NCBI GenBank assembly: GCA_910585595.1
Contig: CAJUET010000019.1
Span: 1 to 12,185, forward strand
Length of the DNA: 12,185 nucleotides
Source: an uncultured Christensenella sp.
GTDB lineage: Bacteria; Bacillota; Clostridia; Christensenellales; Borkfalkiaceae
Direction: 5' to 3'
Every line of letters starts with the position of its first letter. The first letter of the stretch is position 1. Below are positions 6,596-12,185 of this stretch, one piece after another. The notes below the pieces were generated by a model. It was not told where the DNA came from. It worked only from the letters and a program-made list of their open reading frames with translations, and made no database searches. The translations under genes were made by a program, and so were the position numbers.

Positions 6596-6808
6596 TTATC
6601 TGCACCGAACTTCGATGCGCTCATCCTCATAATAAACCTGTCGATATTGATTCAACAGCTGCTCGGCGACCTCTCTTTTCGAATTGCCCAATGCAGCGCC
6701 CGAGGAAATGATTTCGCCATCGACGCTAACGGTGCAATCGAATTGTGCTCCGCCTTTCACGTTGTTCATTTCCTTTTTCGAGAGCTGCTGTGCAGCGAAA
6801 TTCTTCAT
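6596..6808 (-). CDS. GG-leader natural product precursor (TIGR04149-like)
   Basis: This 70-residue peptide begins MKNFAAQQLSKKEMNNVKGG, the exact form of the GG-Bacteroidales precursor leader (LSKKEM-N-V-x-GG). Cleavage after Gly20 would release a 50-residue core starting AQFDCTVSVDGE, with Cys25 and Cys69 far apart and a charged C-terminus. The ATG at 6808 is preferred to upstream non-ATG starts because it places the leader at its normal length. Family members are thought to be processed by C39 peptidase-type exporters, and NCBI names the family as rSAM-modified RiPPs. No maturase or exporter is in this window. The core is long and not obviously rich in modifiable residues, so an unmodified, disulfide-bonded product is possible. 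Confidence 0.82.
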   Translation of the reverse strand: MKNFAAQQLSKKEMNNVKGGAQFDCTVSVDGEIISSGAALGNSKREVAEQLLNQYRQVYYEDERIEVRCR

Positions 6809-7051
6809 GGATTTCAAGATTGTAATTTTTAGTTTTTTCAATTTTGAAAATTCGGTCGGACTTTTGCTCTTCGACGGATGCTCCGAGACCACCGTTTTCA
6901 TTAGCGTGACTGCGATTCTGAAAAGATTTGCTACCTTTGCGATGCCTTTCTACGATTTTGTTGGACATGTGAGTTCTCAGGCTCGGTTCGGCTTCCTCGC
7001 GGGAAGGCTTTTTATTTGCTACGGCCGGCAAAGCCATAGTTGAATACACTT
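6809..7051. other. Intergenic region between DUF3244 and precursor-peptide genes
   Basis: These 243 bases hold no gene I would accept. A 107-codon minus-strand frame crosses it but is low-complexity, Lys/Glu/Arg-rich and runs out of frame into the peptide gene. On the plus strand TACCTTTG (6932-6939) matches the -7 box, but no TTG lies 19-21 bases upstream. An imperfect stem followed by TTTTTATTT sits near 6987-7016 on the plus strand. Confidence 0.4.
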
Positions 7052-7416
7052 CTATAATGTGAAATTGCCATAAAAAGATCTGTCGGAATCCGTTTCTATC
7101 TCTATCACATAATCACCCGGATTACCTGAGATGATTATCTCTATAGAGCTATTTCCCATCTCGAACCACTGTTCGCCGGTCGAAATATTGATGATCATTG
7201 CAGTAAATGAAATATCATCCTCGGGAAATTCAACCACGACCGAGTTGCTGAAACCATGGTACCAACAGACAGGTAACAATACTACACTACGGGGGCCTAA
7301 CTTTCTTGTTTTGTCTTGAACTATAATGCTTCTGTCGCCCTGTTTTTCATCGCCTTGCACAGTTCGAGAAGTTGCAATGCCCATTATCAGGCAAATTGCG
7401 AGAATAATTTTTTCAT
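7052..7416 (-). pseudogene. DUF3244 protein with frameshifted signal peptide
   Basis: Residues from the ATG at 7384 onward give a 110-residue frame matching the small DUF3244 family: a beta-sandwich with ISTGEQWFEMGNSSIEIII and SGNPGDYVIEIETDSDRSFY, ending GNFTL. Upstream, the ATG at 7414-7416 is followed by AAAAAA and soon hits a TGA. If one A is added, the frame becomes MKKIILAICLIMGIATS, a normal signal peptide, joined in frame to the rest (121 residues). The A6 tract (7408-7413) is therefore one base short. It may be a real null or slippery, phase-variable state, or a sequencing error. The family is exported and of unknown role. It heads the peptide/GLPGLI operon. Confidence 0.75.
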
Positions 7417-7443
7417 TAGGGTTGCATTTAATTTACTATACTA

Positions 7444-7451
7444 CAAAAGTA
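7444..7451 (-). promoter_or_regulatory. Probable promoter -7 box of the DUF3244-peptide-GLPGLI operon
   Basis: TACTTTTG on the minus strand matches TAnnTTTG exactly and lies 27 bases ahead of the ATG at 7416. No clear TTG is found 19-21 bases further upstream, so the promoter may be weak or activator dependent, for example on the adjacent TPR regulator. Confidence 0.5.
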
Positions 7452-7519
7452 CAAGACAATAAAGTATAAAGACTAAAAAATGGGCTAAAAAATTCTATCA
7501 TTGTTCAGATGTAATATTT

Positions 7520-7574
7520 TGAAAATAAATAAATTACGCATGCGATAGATGTCGATTTTCTATCACATGCGTAA
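7520..7574 (-). terminator. Terminator of the TPR regulator gene
   Basis: TTACGCATG pairs with CATGCGTAA and GATAGA with TCTATC (7534-7574, one mismatch). On the minus strand the stem is followed by TTTATTTATTTTC. It lies 72 bases past the stop codon of the regulator gene. Confidence 0.65.
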
Positions 7575-7587
7575 CGTGTTGATTATT

Positions 7588-7619
7588 AGATACCTTTTCC
7601 TTTACGGGGAAGGGTATCT
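7588..7619. repeat. Second 13-bp hairpin downstream of the regulator
   Basis: AGATACCTTTTCC (7588-7600) and GGGAAGGGTATCT (7607-7619) pair over all 13 positions, allowing G-T wobbles, around a 6-base loop. There is no T run on either strand, so it is probably an mRNA 3'-end stabiliser or accessory stem before the true terminator. Confidence 0.5.
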
Positions 7620-7645
7620 TGATAGATACACTGAATATCAGAAGT

Positions 7646-9283
7646 TTATCTGATGTTTTGCAGAAATATTTCTTTGGATGCTGCTGCGGAATTACCAATC
7701 AGCATTTTCAGACGGGATTTTCGGTTATAGACATTATCTATTTTTGTCTGCATGAAAATGCTGATGGCGCGGTATGAAAACCCGGCACAAAGATAACAGA
7801 ACAAGTCGTAGTCCGCCATTTTTATCTCCGGTATCTGCGCTCGGATTTTCTTCAAAATGTCCTCGTTGCAAAGATTCACAATCCGTTCCAATTCGCTCTT
7901 CGTCTGTTTGTCGGTGCCTAAATTCTGAATCGCCCGTTTGACCTCATTATAAATCGCGATTTGCTCGTTCGGAGTATCCCGACGCTCGTAATAGGTGCAG
8001 CCCAAGCTGTCTATAAGCTCAAACTTTTCATGGAAAAGCTGTGTGACCAAGTGAGACATCTCGGTGTTCTTGCTCTGCAATACATCTTGAATATCGCTCG
8101 CGATATTCATATATCGTTCTATTTCTGTATTCTTCCGTTGAATGCGTCTGTACAGCCAAAAAATTACTGCTCCTGCAAAAAGACAGATAGATAGGATAAC
8201 AATGATTCCCAAGCGATGGTTCGCTTTCAACTTATACGTAGCGGCATCGGCTCGGCTGCGGAAATGGTCTCGCTGAGTAGTAATTACTGATTGCTGGAGC
8301 ATTTGCCGAGATACTGTAATCTGAAAATCATTGCAATATTCCAATGCGTTGAGTGCTTTTTGCGGATTATTGCGTATTTTCTCGATCCAATATATCCGAA
8401 GCGAAATCTTAGCGCTGTCAGCCGACGTGGCGGCCGAATGCCATGCTTCATTCAAACAGAAGTCCACGCTGTCCGTCTTATTCTCTTGAACATAGCAATG
8501 TGCGAGAGTAGACCAATCCGAATGATCTATCGGCAACATTAACCTGTTTTTTATCGCCAATATGGACTCTTTAGCTTTTCGATAATCTCGTATGATTTCA
8601 TGACATAAGGCATAGCTACTCAGGCATGCTCCCCACAACGCAGTATCACATCGCTCCTGAGCTAAAACGATGGTTTGTTCCAAAAGTTCTTTTTCTTTAG
8701 TTCTATCGGATGCGTTGCCATATGCGATTCCCAATGCCAATAAAGCATAATCTTTATGCAATGATGCGTCTGCCTGGCAAAAACAATCGTAGGCTTTTTG
8801 TGCATATTTCAACTCTTCCGCGGTGTTGTATGTATCATTATATATATCGGAAATATTCCGATATATCAGACCGCAATAAAGATAATCTCCTGCATGAAGA
8901 GCATATTCTTCGGCTTGCAGAAATGAAATAATGGCATTTTGGTAGGCGTGGGCATTATATTGCACCCGGCCGAGATAGTAATATGCAAGCATCTTTTCCC
9001 TCTCGGTTCCATGCTCTTGATAATAGTTGATTGCTACGAGAATCAAGGAATCGTTCGTCTTGTCAAAATAGTTTTTATCGAGAGCCTGTGAATAAAGCAG
9101 AGCGTATTTTGCCTTGTCTTTCCTACGCGATAAATTGTCGGGATCGATCTGCTCCAGAATATTTAATGAGCTATCAGGCTTTTCCTGCATCAGAACTTCG
9201 GCCTGATTCAGCGCCATCTCTGAAGCCGTATCGCACCCATAAAAAAGACATAGTAATATTACGAAATAAAGATACTTCATCAT
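7646..9283 (-). CDS. TPR / transmembrane / HTH regulator
   Basis: This 545-residue protein has a signal or lipoprotein-like N-terminus (MMKYLYFVILLCLFYGC, Cys17) and TPR-like helical repeats from about 25 to 330, with spaced Tyr/Ala helices such as MLAYYYLGRVQYNAHAYQNA. A membrane helix lies at about 358-378 (LGIIVILSICLFAGAVIFW). After that comes a coiled coil (RRIQRKNTEIERYMNIASDI) and a C-terminal HTH-like domain at about 488-530 (FSYRAISIFMQTKIDNVYNR). This is the Bacteroidales family in which a periplasmic TPR sensor is joined through one membrane span to a cytoplasmic DNA-binding domain. Such genes often adjoin GG-leader peptide loci, so it probably senses a cell-surface or peptide signal and controls the operon next to it. 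Both MM codons could start translation. Confidence 0.85.
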   Translation of the reverse strand: MMKYLYFVILLCLFYGCDTASEMALNQAEVLMQEKPDSSLNILEQIDPDNLSRRKDKAKYALLYSQALDKNYFDKTNDSLILVAINYYQEHGTEREKMLAYYYLGRVQYNAHAYQNAIISFLQAEEYALHAGDYLYCGLIYRNISDIYNDTYNTAEELKYAQKAYDCFCQADASLHKDYALLALGIAYGNASDRTKEKELLEQTIVLAQERCDTALWGACLSSYALCHEIIRDYRKAKESILAIKNRLMLPIDHSDWSTLAHCYVQENKTDSVDFCLNEAWHSAATSADSAKISLRIYWIEKIRNNPQKALNALEYCNDFQITVSRQMLQQSVITTQRDHFRSRADAATYKLKANHRLGIIVILSICLFAGAVIFWLYRRIQRKNTEIERYMNIASDIQDVLQSKNTEMSHLVTQLFHEKFELIDSLGCTYYERRDTPNEQIAIYNEVKRAIQNLGTDKQTKSELERIVNLCNEDILKKIRAQIPEIKMADYDLFCYLCAGFSYRAISIFMQTKIDNVYNRKSRLKMLIGNSAAASKEIFLQNIR

Positions 9284-9304
9284 TTTCTACAAGAATCGAA
9301 TTTA

Positions 9305-9326
9305 TACAAAAATAATATTTTTTGTA
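9305..9326 (-). promoter_or_regulatory. Candidate promoter and dyad of the regulator gene
   Basis: TATTTTTG on the minus strand (9307-9314) fits the -7 consensus and is 24 bases from the ATG. It sits inside an inverted repeat, TACAAAAA (9305-9312) and TTTTTGTA (9319-9326). No good -33 TTG is seen. Autoregulation through the dyad is possible but unproven. Confidence 0.4.
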
Positions 9327-9381
9327 CAAAGGCCGATACATCCGATTACATTTTATCGTTATAAGGTTCATAATGGAATCC

Positions 9382-10305
9382 TTATACCAAAACCGGATTG
9401 ACTTTTAGAGTATCAAGATTCAAATATGCACCTCGGTGTTCGATCATGCCGTTCCGGAACATTTTCCAAAGTATGTTGCAGCCCAGCTGTGCCAATGTCG
9501 AATTGATGAAAAGGTCTTGTTTTTCCAGTGCTTCGGCCAACGAGCAGCTCGGTCCCGAATCTTCGGCTTTCACCCGAGCATGGTCGGTGTATTCGGTAAT
9601 GACCGGAAGCGCGGCAACCGGTTCGTATTTTTCGGAGTGCGGTTGTTTGATCTTTCGGGAGATCGTTCCCAGCAGTACTTGACCGAATGTCTGACCGTTC
9701 CCGAAATCCATCCAGTAGAGGGGCTTCTGCCGGTCGTAAAGGCTCATTTCGCGAGCTTGTTTAAGTATTTTCCACAAGGCGAGCCGGGATTTCGTATTAT
9801 CCGTACAGGTAATAAATATGTTCGCCATATCGTCGCTTCCCGTTTCTCCTACCAGAGAGGGATAGCAGTGCGGTTCTGCTGTCCAATCGTTCCCGAAAAA
9901 GTTATTTATGCGAGAGATCAGACATTGCGCCTTGTATTCGACTTGCCGCAGTTCGGTCGCCGCGTCCTGCTCCTGTCCCGACACGGCGGGGTGCAGGCCG
10001 TACTTCTGCTCCAGGTCGCGCAGAATGGCCATCGAACGTTCTCTTTCGTGCAAATCCCGAATTTTGCGCCCCGCCGCGTCGATGCGCCGCGAGACGATGT
10101 GAAGGTGCTCGCGTTCGATGTCCTTGTGCTTGAAGACGATGTAGGGCTGCCCCATCTTTATCCCGAGCCGTTTGGCTTCGTTCGAGCGGGCGATGACGCA
10201 GCCGTCGTTGTTCGACAGCACGACGACCGGGCGGCCTTCGAGCAAGGGGTCGAACACCCGCTCGCACGAGGCGTAGAAGTTGTTGCAGTCGCACAGCCCG
10301 TACAT
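9382..10305 (-). CDS. Chimeric ORF: UmuC N-terminus, relaxase fragment, PRTRC ThiF C-terminus
   Basis: The 307-residue frame is made of three unrelated pieces. Residues 1-55 (MYGLCDCNNFYASCERVF to GIKMGQPY) are the start of UmuC, with the first Y-family polymerase metal-binding region but nothing after it. Residues ~53-125 (QPYIVFKHKDIEREHLHIVS, then RRIDAAGRKIRD and LEQKYGLHPA) are the HxH motif region of a Bacteroidetes mobilisation relaxase. Residues ~126-307 (CLISRINNFFGNDW, ITCTDNTKSRLALW, SCSLAEALEKQDLFINSTLA, YLNLDTL) are the C-terminal two thirds of a PRTRC-system ThiF-family protein, without its glycine-rich nucleotide-binding start. It begins 2 bases after umuD, the normal umuC position. 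No piece can be catalytically complete, so a decayed but still open reading frame is most likely. The family calls are from recalled motifs. Confidence 0.85.
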   Translation of the reverse strand: MYGLCDCNNFYASCERVFDPLLEGRPVVVLSNNDGCVIARSNEAKRLGIKMGQPYIVFKHKDIEREHLHIVSRRIDAAGRKIRDLHERERSMAILRDLEQKYGLHPAVSGQEQDAATELRQVEYKAQCLISRINNFFGNDWTAEPHCYPSLVGETGSDDMANIFITCTDNTKSRLALWKILKQAREMSLYDRQKPLYWMDFGNGQTFGQVLLGTISRKIKQPHSEKYEPVAALPVITEYTDHARVKAEDSGPSCSLAEALEKQDLFINSTLAQLGCNILWKMFRNGMIEHRGAYLNLDTLKVNPVLV

Positions 10306-10307
10306 TC

Positions 10308-10679
10308 TCAGACCTGTTTGAGGACCCAGCGCACGACGCCCCAGACCGAAAACTCCTCGTCGGGGCCGATCTCGATGGCGGGGTAATTCGGATTGGCCGG
10401 AACGAGCCGGATGCGACCGGGTTCGATGCGCACGCGCTTGAGCGTAAACTCCCCGTCGATATAGGCGACAGCCAGACAACCGTCATAGGGTTCGACGGCT
10501 TTGTCTACGACGAGGATGTCGCCCTCGACGATCCCTTCGCCCATCATCGAATCGCCCTCGACACGGGCGAAGAACGTGGCTTCGGGATGTTTGATGACCA
10601 GACCGTTCAGGTCGAGCGACCCTTCGAGAAAATCTTCGGCCGGCGAGGGAAACCCTGCATGGGCCGGGCTTTCGGCCAA
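10308..10679 (-). CDS. umuD: UmuD, self-cleaving subunit of error-prone polymerase V
   Basis: This frame carries HAGFPSPAEDF with the Ala-Gly cleavage bond, the catalytic Ser in VEGDSMMGEG and the catalytic Lys in FTLKRV. It ends VWGVVRWVLKQV, as in Bacteroidetes UmuD. RecA-stimulated cleavage would give UmuD', the partner of UmuC in translesion synthesis. The open frame itself begins at a TTG (10679) only 8 residues before the cleavage site, and a stop lies at 10704-10706. The usual UmuD N-terminal arm is missing from this frame and seems to lie in another one (see 10690-10744). The cognate umuC is destroyed, so even a made protein would have no local partner. A short LexA-like repressor is less likely. 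Confidence 0.8.
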   Translation of the reverse strand: MAESPAHAGFPSPAEDFLEGSLDLNGLVIKHPEATFFARVEGDSMMGEGIVEGDILVVDKAVEPYDGCLAVAYIDGEFTLKRVRIEPGRIRLVPANPNYPAIEIGPDEEFSVWGVVRWVLKQV

Positions 10680-10689
10680 AGGGTCCGGG

Positions 10690-10744
10690 CCGGAGAGTCG
10701 GTCTCAGGACGGAAGATTTTCAGTATTTTCGGATCGGACGGCAT
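10690..10744 (-). pseudogene. umuD: Displaced 5' end of umuD (frameshift)
   Basis: An ATG at 10742-10744 reads MPSDPKILKIFRPETDS, resembling the (K/E)IFRPD-type start of Bacteroidales UmuD. Near 10690-10704 the frame would have to shift to reach the catalytic domain: the sequence appears to be one base short or two bases long. Either umuD is a pseudogene or the base call is wrong here. Confidence 0.5.
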
Positions 10745-10853
10745 GGCATTCGTTTATCGCAGCGAATGACAAAAACCGGGCCTGCGAATCCGGATTATAG
10801 AACGAGATTCGGCGTTTGCAATGAACCGATAGTTCGATATCCCGCCTTATTCG

Positions 10854-10937
10854 TTACGAAGCCGCTGCAACTATTTCGTCCGTATTGTCCGCCAGCACAA
10901 GGTCATCGAACAGCATTTGGTCGATCCACTTCATCAT
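10854..10937 (-). CDS. Tiny coupled ORF, 27 aa
   Basis: An ATG at 10935-10937 overlaps the stop codon of the preceding gene in an ATGA arrangement and encodes MMKWIDQMLFDDLVLADNTD plus seven residues. The overlap suggests translational coupling. The peptide is acidic and may be the remnant of a longer gene truncated by the rearrangements seen next door. No function can be given, and it may not be real. Confidence 0.3.
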   Translation of the reverse strand: MMKWIDQMLFDDLVLADNTDEIVAAAS

Positions 10938-11137
10938 CGCGCAGCCACCTGCCCGCGGCAGGATTCGTTTTCCCGCAGGTGGTCGTTCGACGACGGATGA
11001 AGAATCGTACATTCCGCATTCGGTTTTCTCAGAAAGCATTTGATCTTGACGACAGCCTCCACTCCGTCCCGGGCCAGCATCTTGAAGCGGTAATCCGGAT
11101 AACCGGCTACCGCAATCTCGAATTTTCGAGTTTTCAT
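10934..11137 (-). CDS. Hypothetical protein, 67 aa
   Basis: This frame starts at ATG 11137 and begins MKTRKFEIAVAGYPDYRFKM, followed by LARDGVEAVVKIKCFLRK, then a polar tail. The first 50 residues look like a small alpha/beta domain (a strand with GYPDYRFKM, then a helix DGVEAVVKIKCFL). I do not recognise the family. Related-looking short proteins occur in Bacteroidetes mobile elements, which would fit the relaxase and PRTRC remnants downstream, but this is weak inference. It overlaps the next ORF by 4 bases (ATGA). The longer frame to 11368 runs through an inverted repeat and is not believed. Confidence 0.5.
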   Translation of the reverse strand: MKTRKFEIAVAGYPDYRFKMLARDGVEAVVKIKCFLRKPNAECTILHPSSNDHLRENESCRGQVAAR

Positions 11138-11231
11138 GGTCGTACATGTTTTGATTAAACAATCTCCCGACCACGCACTGCGACAGTGAACGGTCGGCTT
11201 CGGGGCGAGCACGTGCGACCGGCAACACCGG

Positions 11232-11290
11232 CAAAATCTTTTCCGCGCAATACGACCCGCAGGGGTGGAGATTGTGCGGAAAAGATTTTG
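11232..11290. repeat. 20-bp inverted repeat with 19-base loop
   Basis: The arms lie at 11232-11251 (beginning CAAAATCTTTTCCGC) and 11271-11290 (ending GCGGAAAAGATTTTG). The outer 15 bases are perfectly complementary and the inner part has one G-T wobble. A further CCC-GCA-GGG stem lies in the loop. There is no T run, so it is not an obvious terminator. It could be a recombination or protein-binding site, or a structured leader. Confidence 0.65.
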
Positions 11291-11366
11291 TAAGGTGTAT
11301 CGGAGCCGGTCGCTACATTGCCCCGAAAGCCGACAGGCACAACGAATTTGATTATATCGGACAAAC

Positions 11367-11398
11367 AAAAAAATCGAACTGTAAAATACAGCTCGATT
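11367..11398 (-). terminator. Intrinsic terminator, minus strand
   Basis: On the minus strand AATCGAGCTGTA-TTT-TACAGTTCGATT (11372-11398, one G-T pair) is followed by a run of seven T residues. It would end transcripts coming from the 11400-11700 region or read-through from the ATPase gene. Confidence 0.75.
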
Positions 11399-11399
11399 G

Positions 11400-11664
11400 A
11401 TTTTGATTATTGAATTGAAAATGAGAACTTTGGGATGGCAATCTATTCTTTGGACAGAATAAAGGTTGTAACAGAATCGGTCGAGTCTGACTGCGTCTTC
11501 CTCCGATCCTGATGTAACATCTTCGTCCGAAGCTTATGATCGAGGTACACTCCCGCCCGAAGACGGGGAGGGGTGAAAATCCTCCAGACCCTGCGAAAAG
11601 CAATCGCGCCCCAAGCCTTCTGTACGCGTGTGCAGAATTCGGAAGGATGGGAAATATATGGGAA
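11400..11664. other. Structured intergenic region between two terminators
   Basis: No gene with a credible start is visible. The stretch is rich in short stems: TATTCT/AGAATA (near 11444-11461), GATGT/ACATC, CTTCG/CGAAG, a CTCCCG/CGGGGAG stem and GGAGG/CCTCC around GGTGAAAAT, and TTCTG/CAGAA. One minus-strand frame is open for about 80 codons down to the TAG at 11443-11445 and contains CTRVQKAWGAIAFRRVWRIF, but it lacks a start codon and overlaps a terminator. Being bounded by two minus-strand terminators, it could encode a small RNA or be an intergenic repeat. Confidence 0.4.
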
Positions 11665-11666
11665 TG

Positions 11667-11692
11667 AAAAGGTGCGACCGAAACCGCACCTT
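11667..11692 (-). terminator. Terminator of the ATPase gene
   Basis: AAGGTGCG (11669-11676) and CGCACCTT (11685-11692) form a perfect 8-bp stem with an 8-base loop. On the minus strand it is followed by TTTTC, counting the last two stem bases. It lies 18 bases after the ATPase stop codon. Confidence 0.65.
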
Positions 11693-11709
11693 AAAACGAT
11701 CGAACGATC

Positions 11710-12185
11710 CTACCCAGCAAAATAACTATGCTTGAGCCAATAGGCGTAAATCGGGTCTTGAAACGACACGACTCCGGCCTTATTGTCGAGAATGTCTTTC
11801 TCGATAAGCGTCTTGCGAGAACGGACTGCCGCAGTAGGCGAACTGATGCGATATCGATACATTACTTCCGTAGAAGTAATGGCCCTTTCTCCTGCTATCA
11901 AAGCCTTCAGATAGTTGAGTTGTTGAGTCGTCAGCGTCTCGGTAATCGTCACGAACAGCAGGCTCAACTGTTCGACTAGTGACGAATGCGCTTCCCGGAC
12001 AATTCCTTCGGTGCATCTCCGCGCCGTTCTCAGCCACGAAAGTTGCGCCAACTGCTGAACATAGTACGGATGATTGTCCGTCAATTCGATAATCGATCGA
12101 CATGCAGCCTCGTCGATCGCCTTCCCCGTGGCCGTAAACCGCTCTCGGATAAAATCGATCAGATACGGTGTTTCGATTTTATTCA
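11710..12185 (-). CDS. AAA ATPase, C-terminal part (archaeal-ATPase type), partial
   Basis: The frame is open from the window edge (NKIETPYLIDFIRERF at 12183 downward) to the TAG at 11710, giving about 157 residues of the C-terminus. It has ELTDNHPYYVQQLAQLSWLR, the lid-domain block of the Bacteroidetes AAA proteins related to archaeal ATPases. A winged-helix-like end follows (LTTQQLNYLKALIAG, TSTEVMYRYRISSPTAAVRS, FQDPIYAYWLKHSYF). The Walker motifs and start must lie beyond the window. These proteins are standalone ATPases of unclear role, often near mobile DNA. A TTG at 12084 would be an internal codon, not the start. Confidence 0.85.
   Translation of the reverse strand, partial: NKIETPYLIDFIRERFTATGKAIDEAACRSIIELTDNHPYYVQQLAQLSWLRTARRCTEGIVREAHSSLVEQLSLLFVTITETLTTQQLNYLKALIAGERAITSTEVMYRYRISSPTAAVRSRKTLIEKDILDNKAGVVSFQDPIYAYWLKHSYFAG

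Noticed and set aside
6932..7016. Plus-strand -7 box followed by a stem and T run, a possible antisense RNA
   Set aside because: There is no -33 element at the right distance and the stem has mismatches; too weak to list as a gene.
9436..10386. 316-codon plus-strand frame opposite the chimeric ORF
   Set aside because: It is a shadow of three genuine family fragments on the other strand.
10794..10821. TTGCAA-N16-TATAAT on the minus strand upstream of umuD
   Set aside because: It resembles the E. coli sigma-70 consensus, but Bacteroidetes primary sigma factors use TTG/TAnnTTTG; probably coincidence.
11155..11364. 69-codon minus-strand frame through the inverted repeat
   Set aside because: Its start is a TTG inside the U tract of a terminator and the large palindrome dominates its sequence.
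11352..11603. 83-codon minus-strand frame
   Set aside because: It begins at a TTG, crosses an intrinsic terminator and has no recognisable domain.
1..12185. CRISPR arrays, tRNA or rRNA genes
   Set aside because: No regularly spaced repeats with unique spacers, no cloverleaf and no rRNA-like sequence were seen.

Overview
The window looks like chromosome from a Bacteroidales gut bacterium, most like Alistipes/Rikenellaceae. The reasons are the gene families (GLPGLI, DUF3244, GG-Bacteroidales precursor peptide, TPR/TM/HTH regulator, PRTRC ThiF, HxH relaxase), the TAnnTTTG-type promoter boxes, and the mixture of GC-rich genes with AT-rich spacers. The genus is an inference. Almost every gene lies on the minus strand.

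Positions 1 to about 5.6 kb are the left part of a Mu-like transposable prophage in reverse orientation. A LexA/CI-type repressor (4367-5005, plus strand) faces a divergent early operon on the minus strand. In transcription order this operon holds a 59-aa putative DNA-binding protein, a 70-aa hypothetical protein, a YopX protein, an ASCH-like protein, a MuA-type DDE transposase, a MuB-type AAA ATPase and the start of a further gene that leaves the window. The 4255-4366 switch region has a TTG-N19-TATATTTG promoter with a dyad on it. From 5006 to 5637 there is no convincing gene, but there are hairpins and three families of short repeats. The phage left end should lie here.

Positions 5638-9283 are a small host locus: a TPR/transmembrane/HTH regulator, then a DUF3244 protein (frameshifted in its signal peptide at an A6 tract), a double-glycine precursor peptide and a GLPGLI protein. 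A perfect 13-bp hairpin sits between the peptide and GLPGLI genes. No maturase or exporter is visible, because the prophage follows directly.

Positions 9382-10744 are a damaged umuDC locus. UmuD keeps its Ser/Lys dyad but its N-terminus appears frameshifted. The following ORF is a triple in-frame chimera: the first ~55 residues of UmuC, ~70 residues of a relaxase, and the last ~180 residues of a PRTRC ThiF-family protein. This is the scar of at least two deletions or recombinations involving a conjugative element, and the most unusual feature of the window. Positions 10854-11700 hold two tiny coupled ORFs, a 20-bp inverted repeat, a terminator and a structured, apparently non-coding stretch. 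The window ends inside an AAA ATPase gene (11710 onward).
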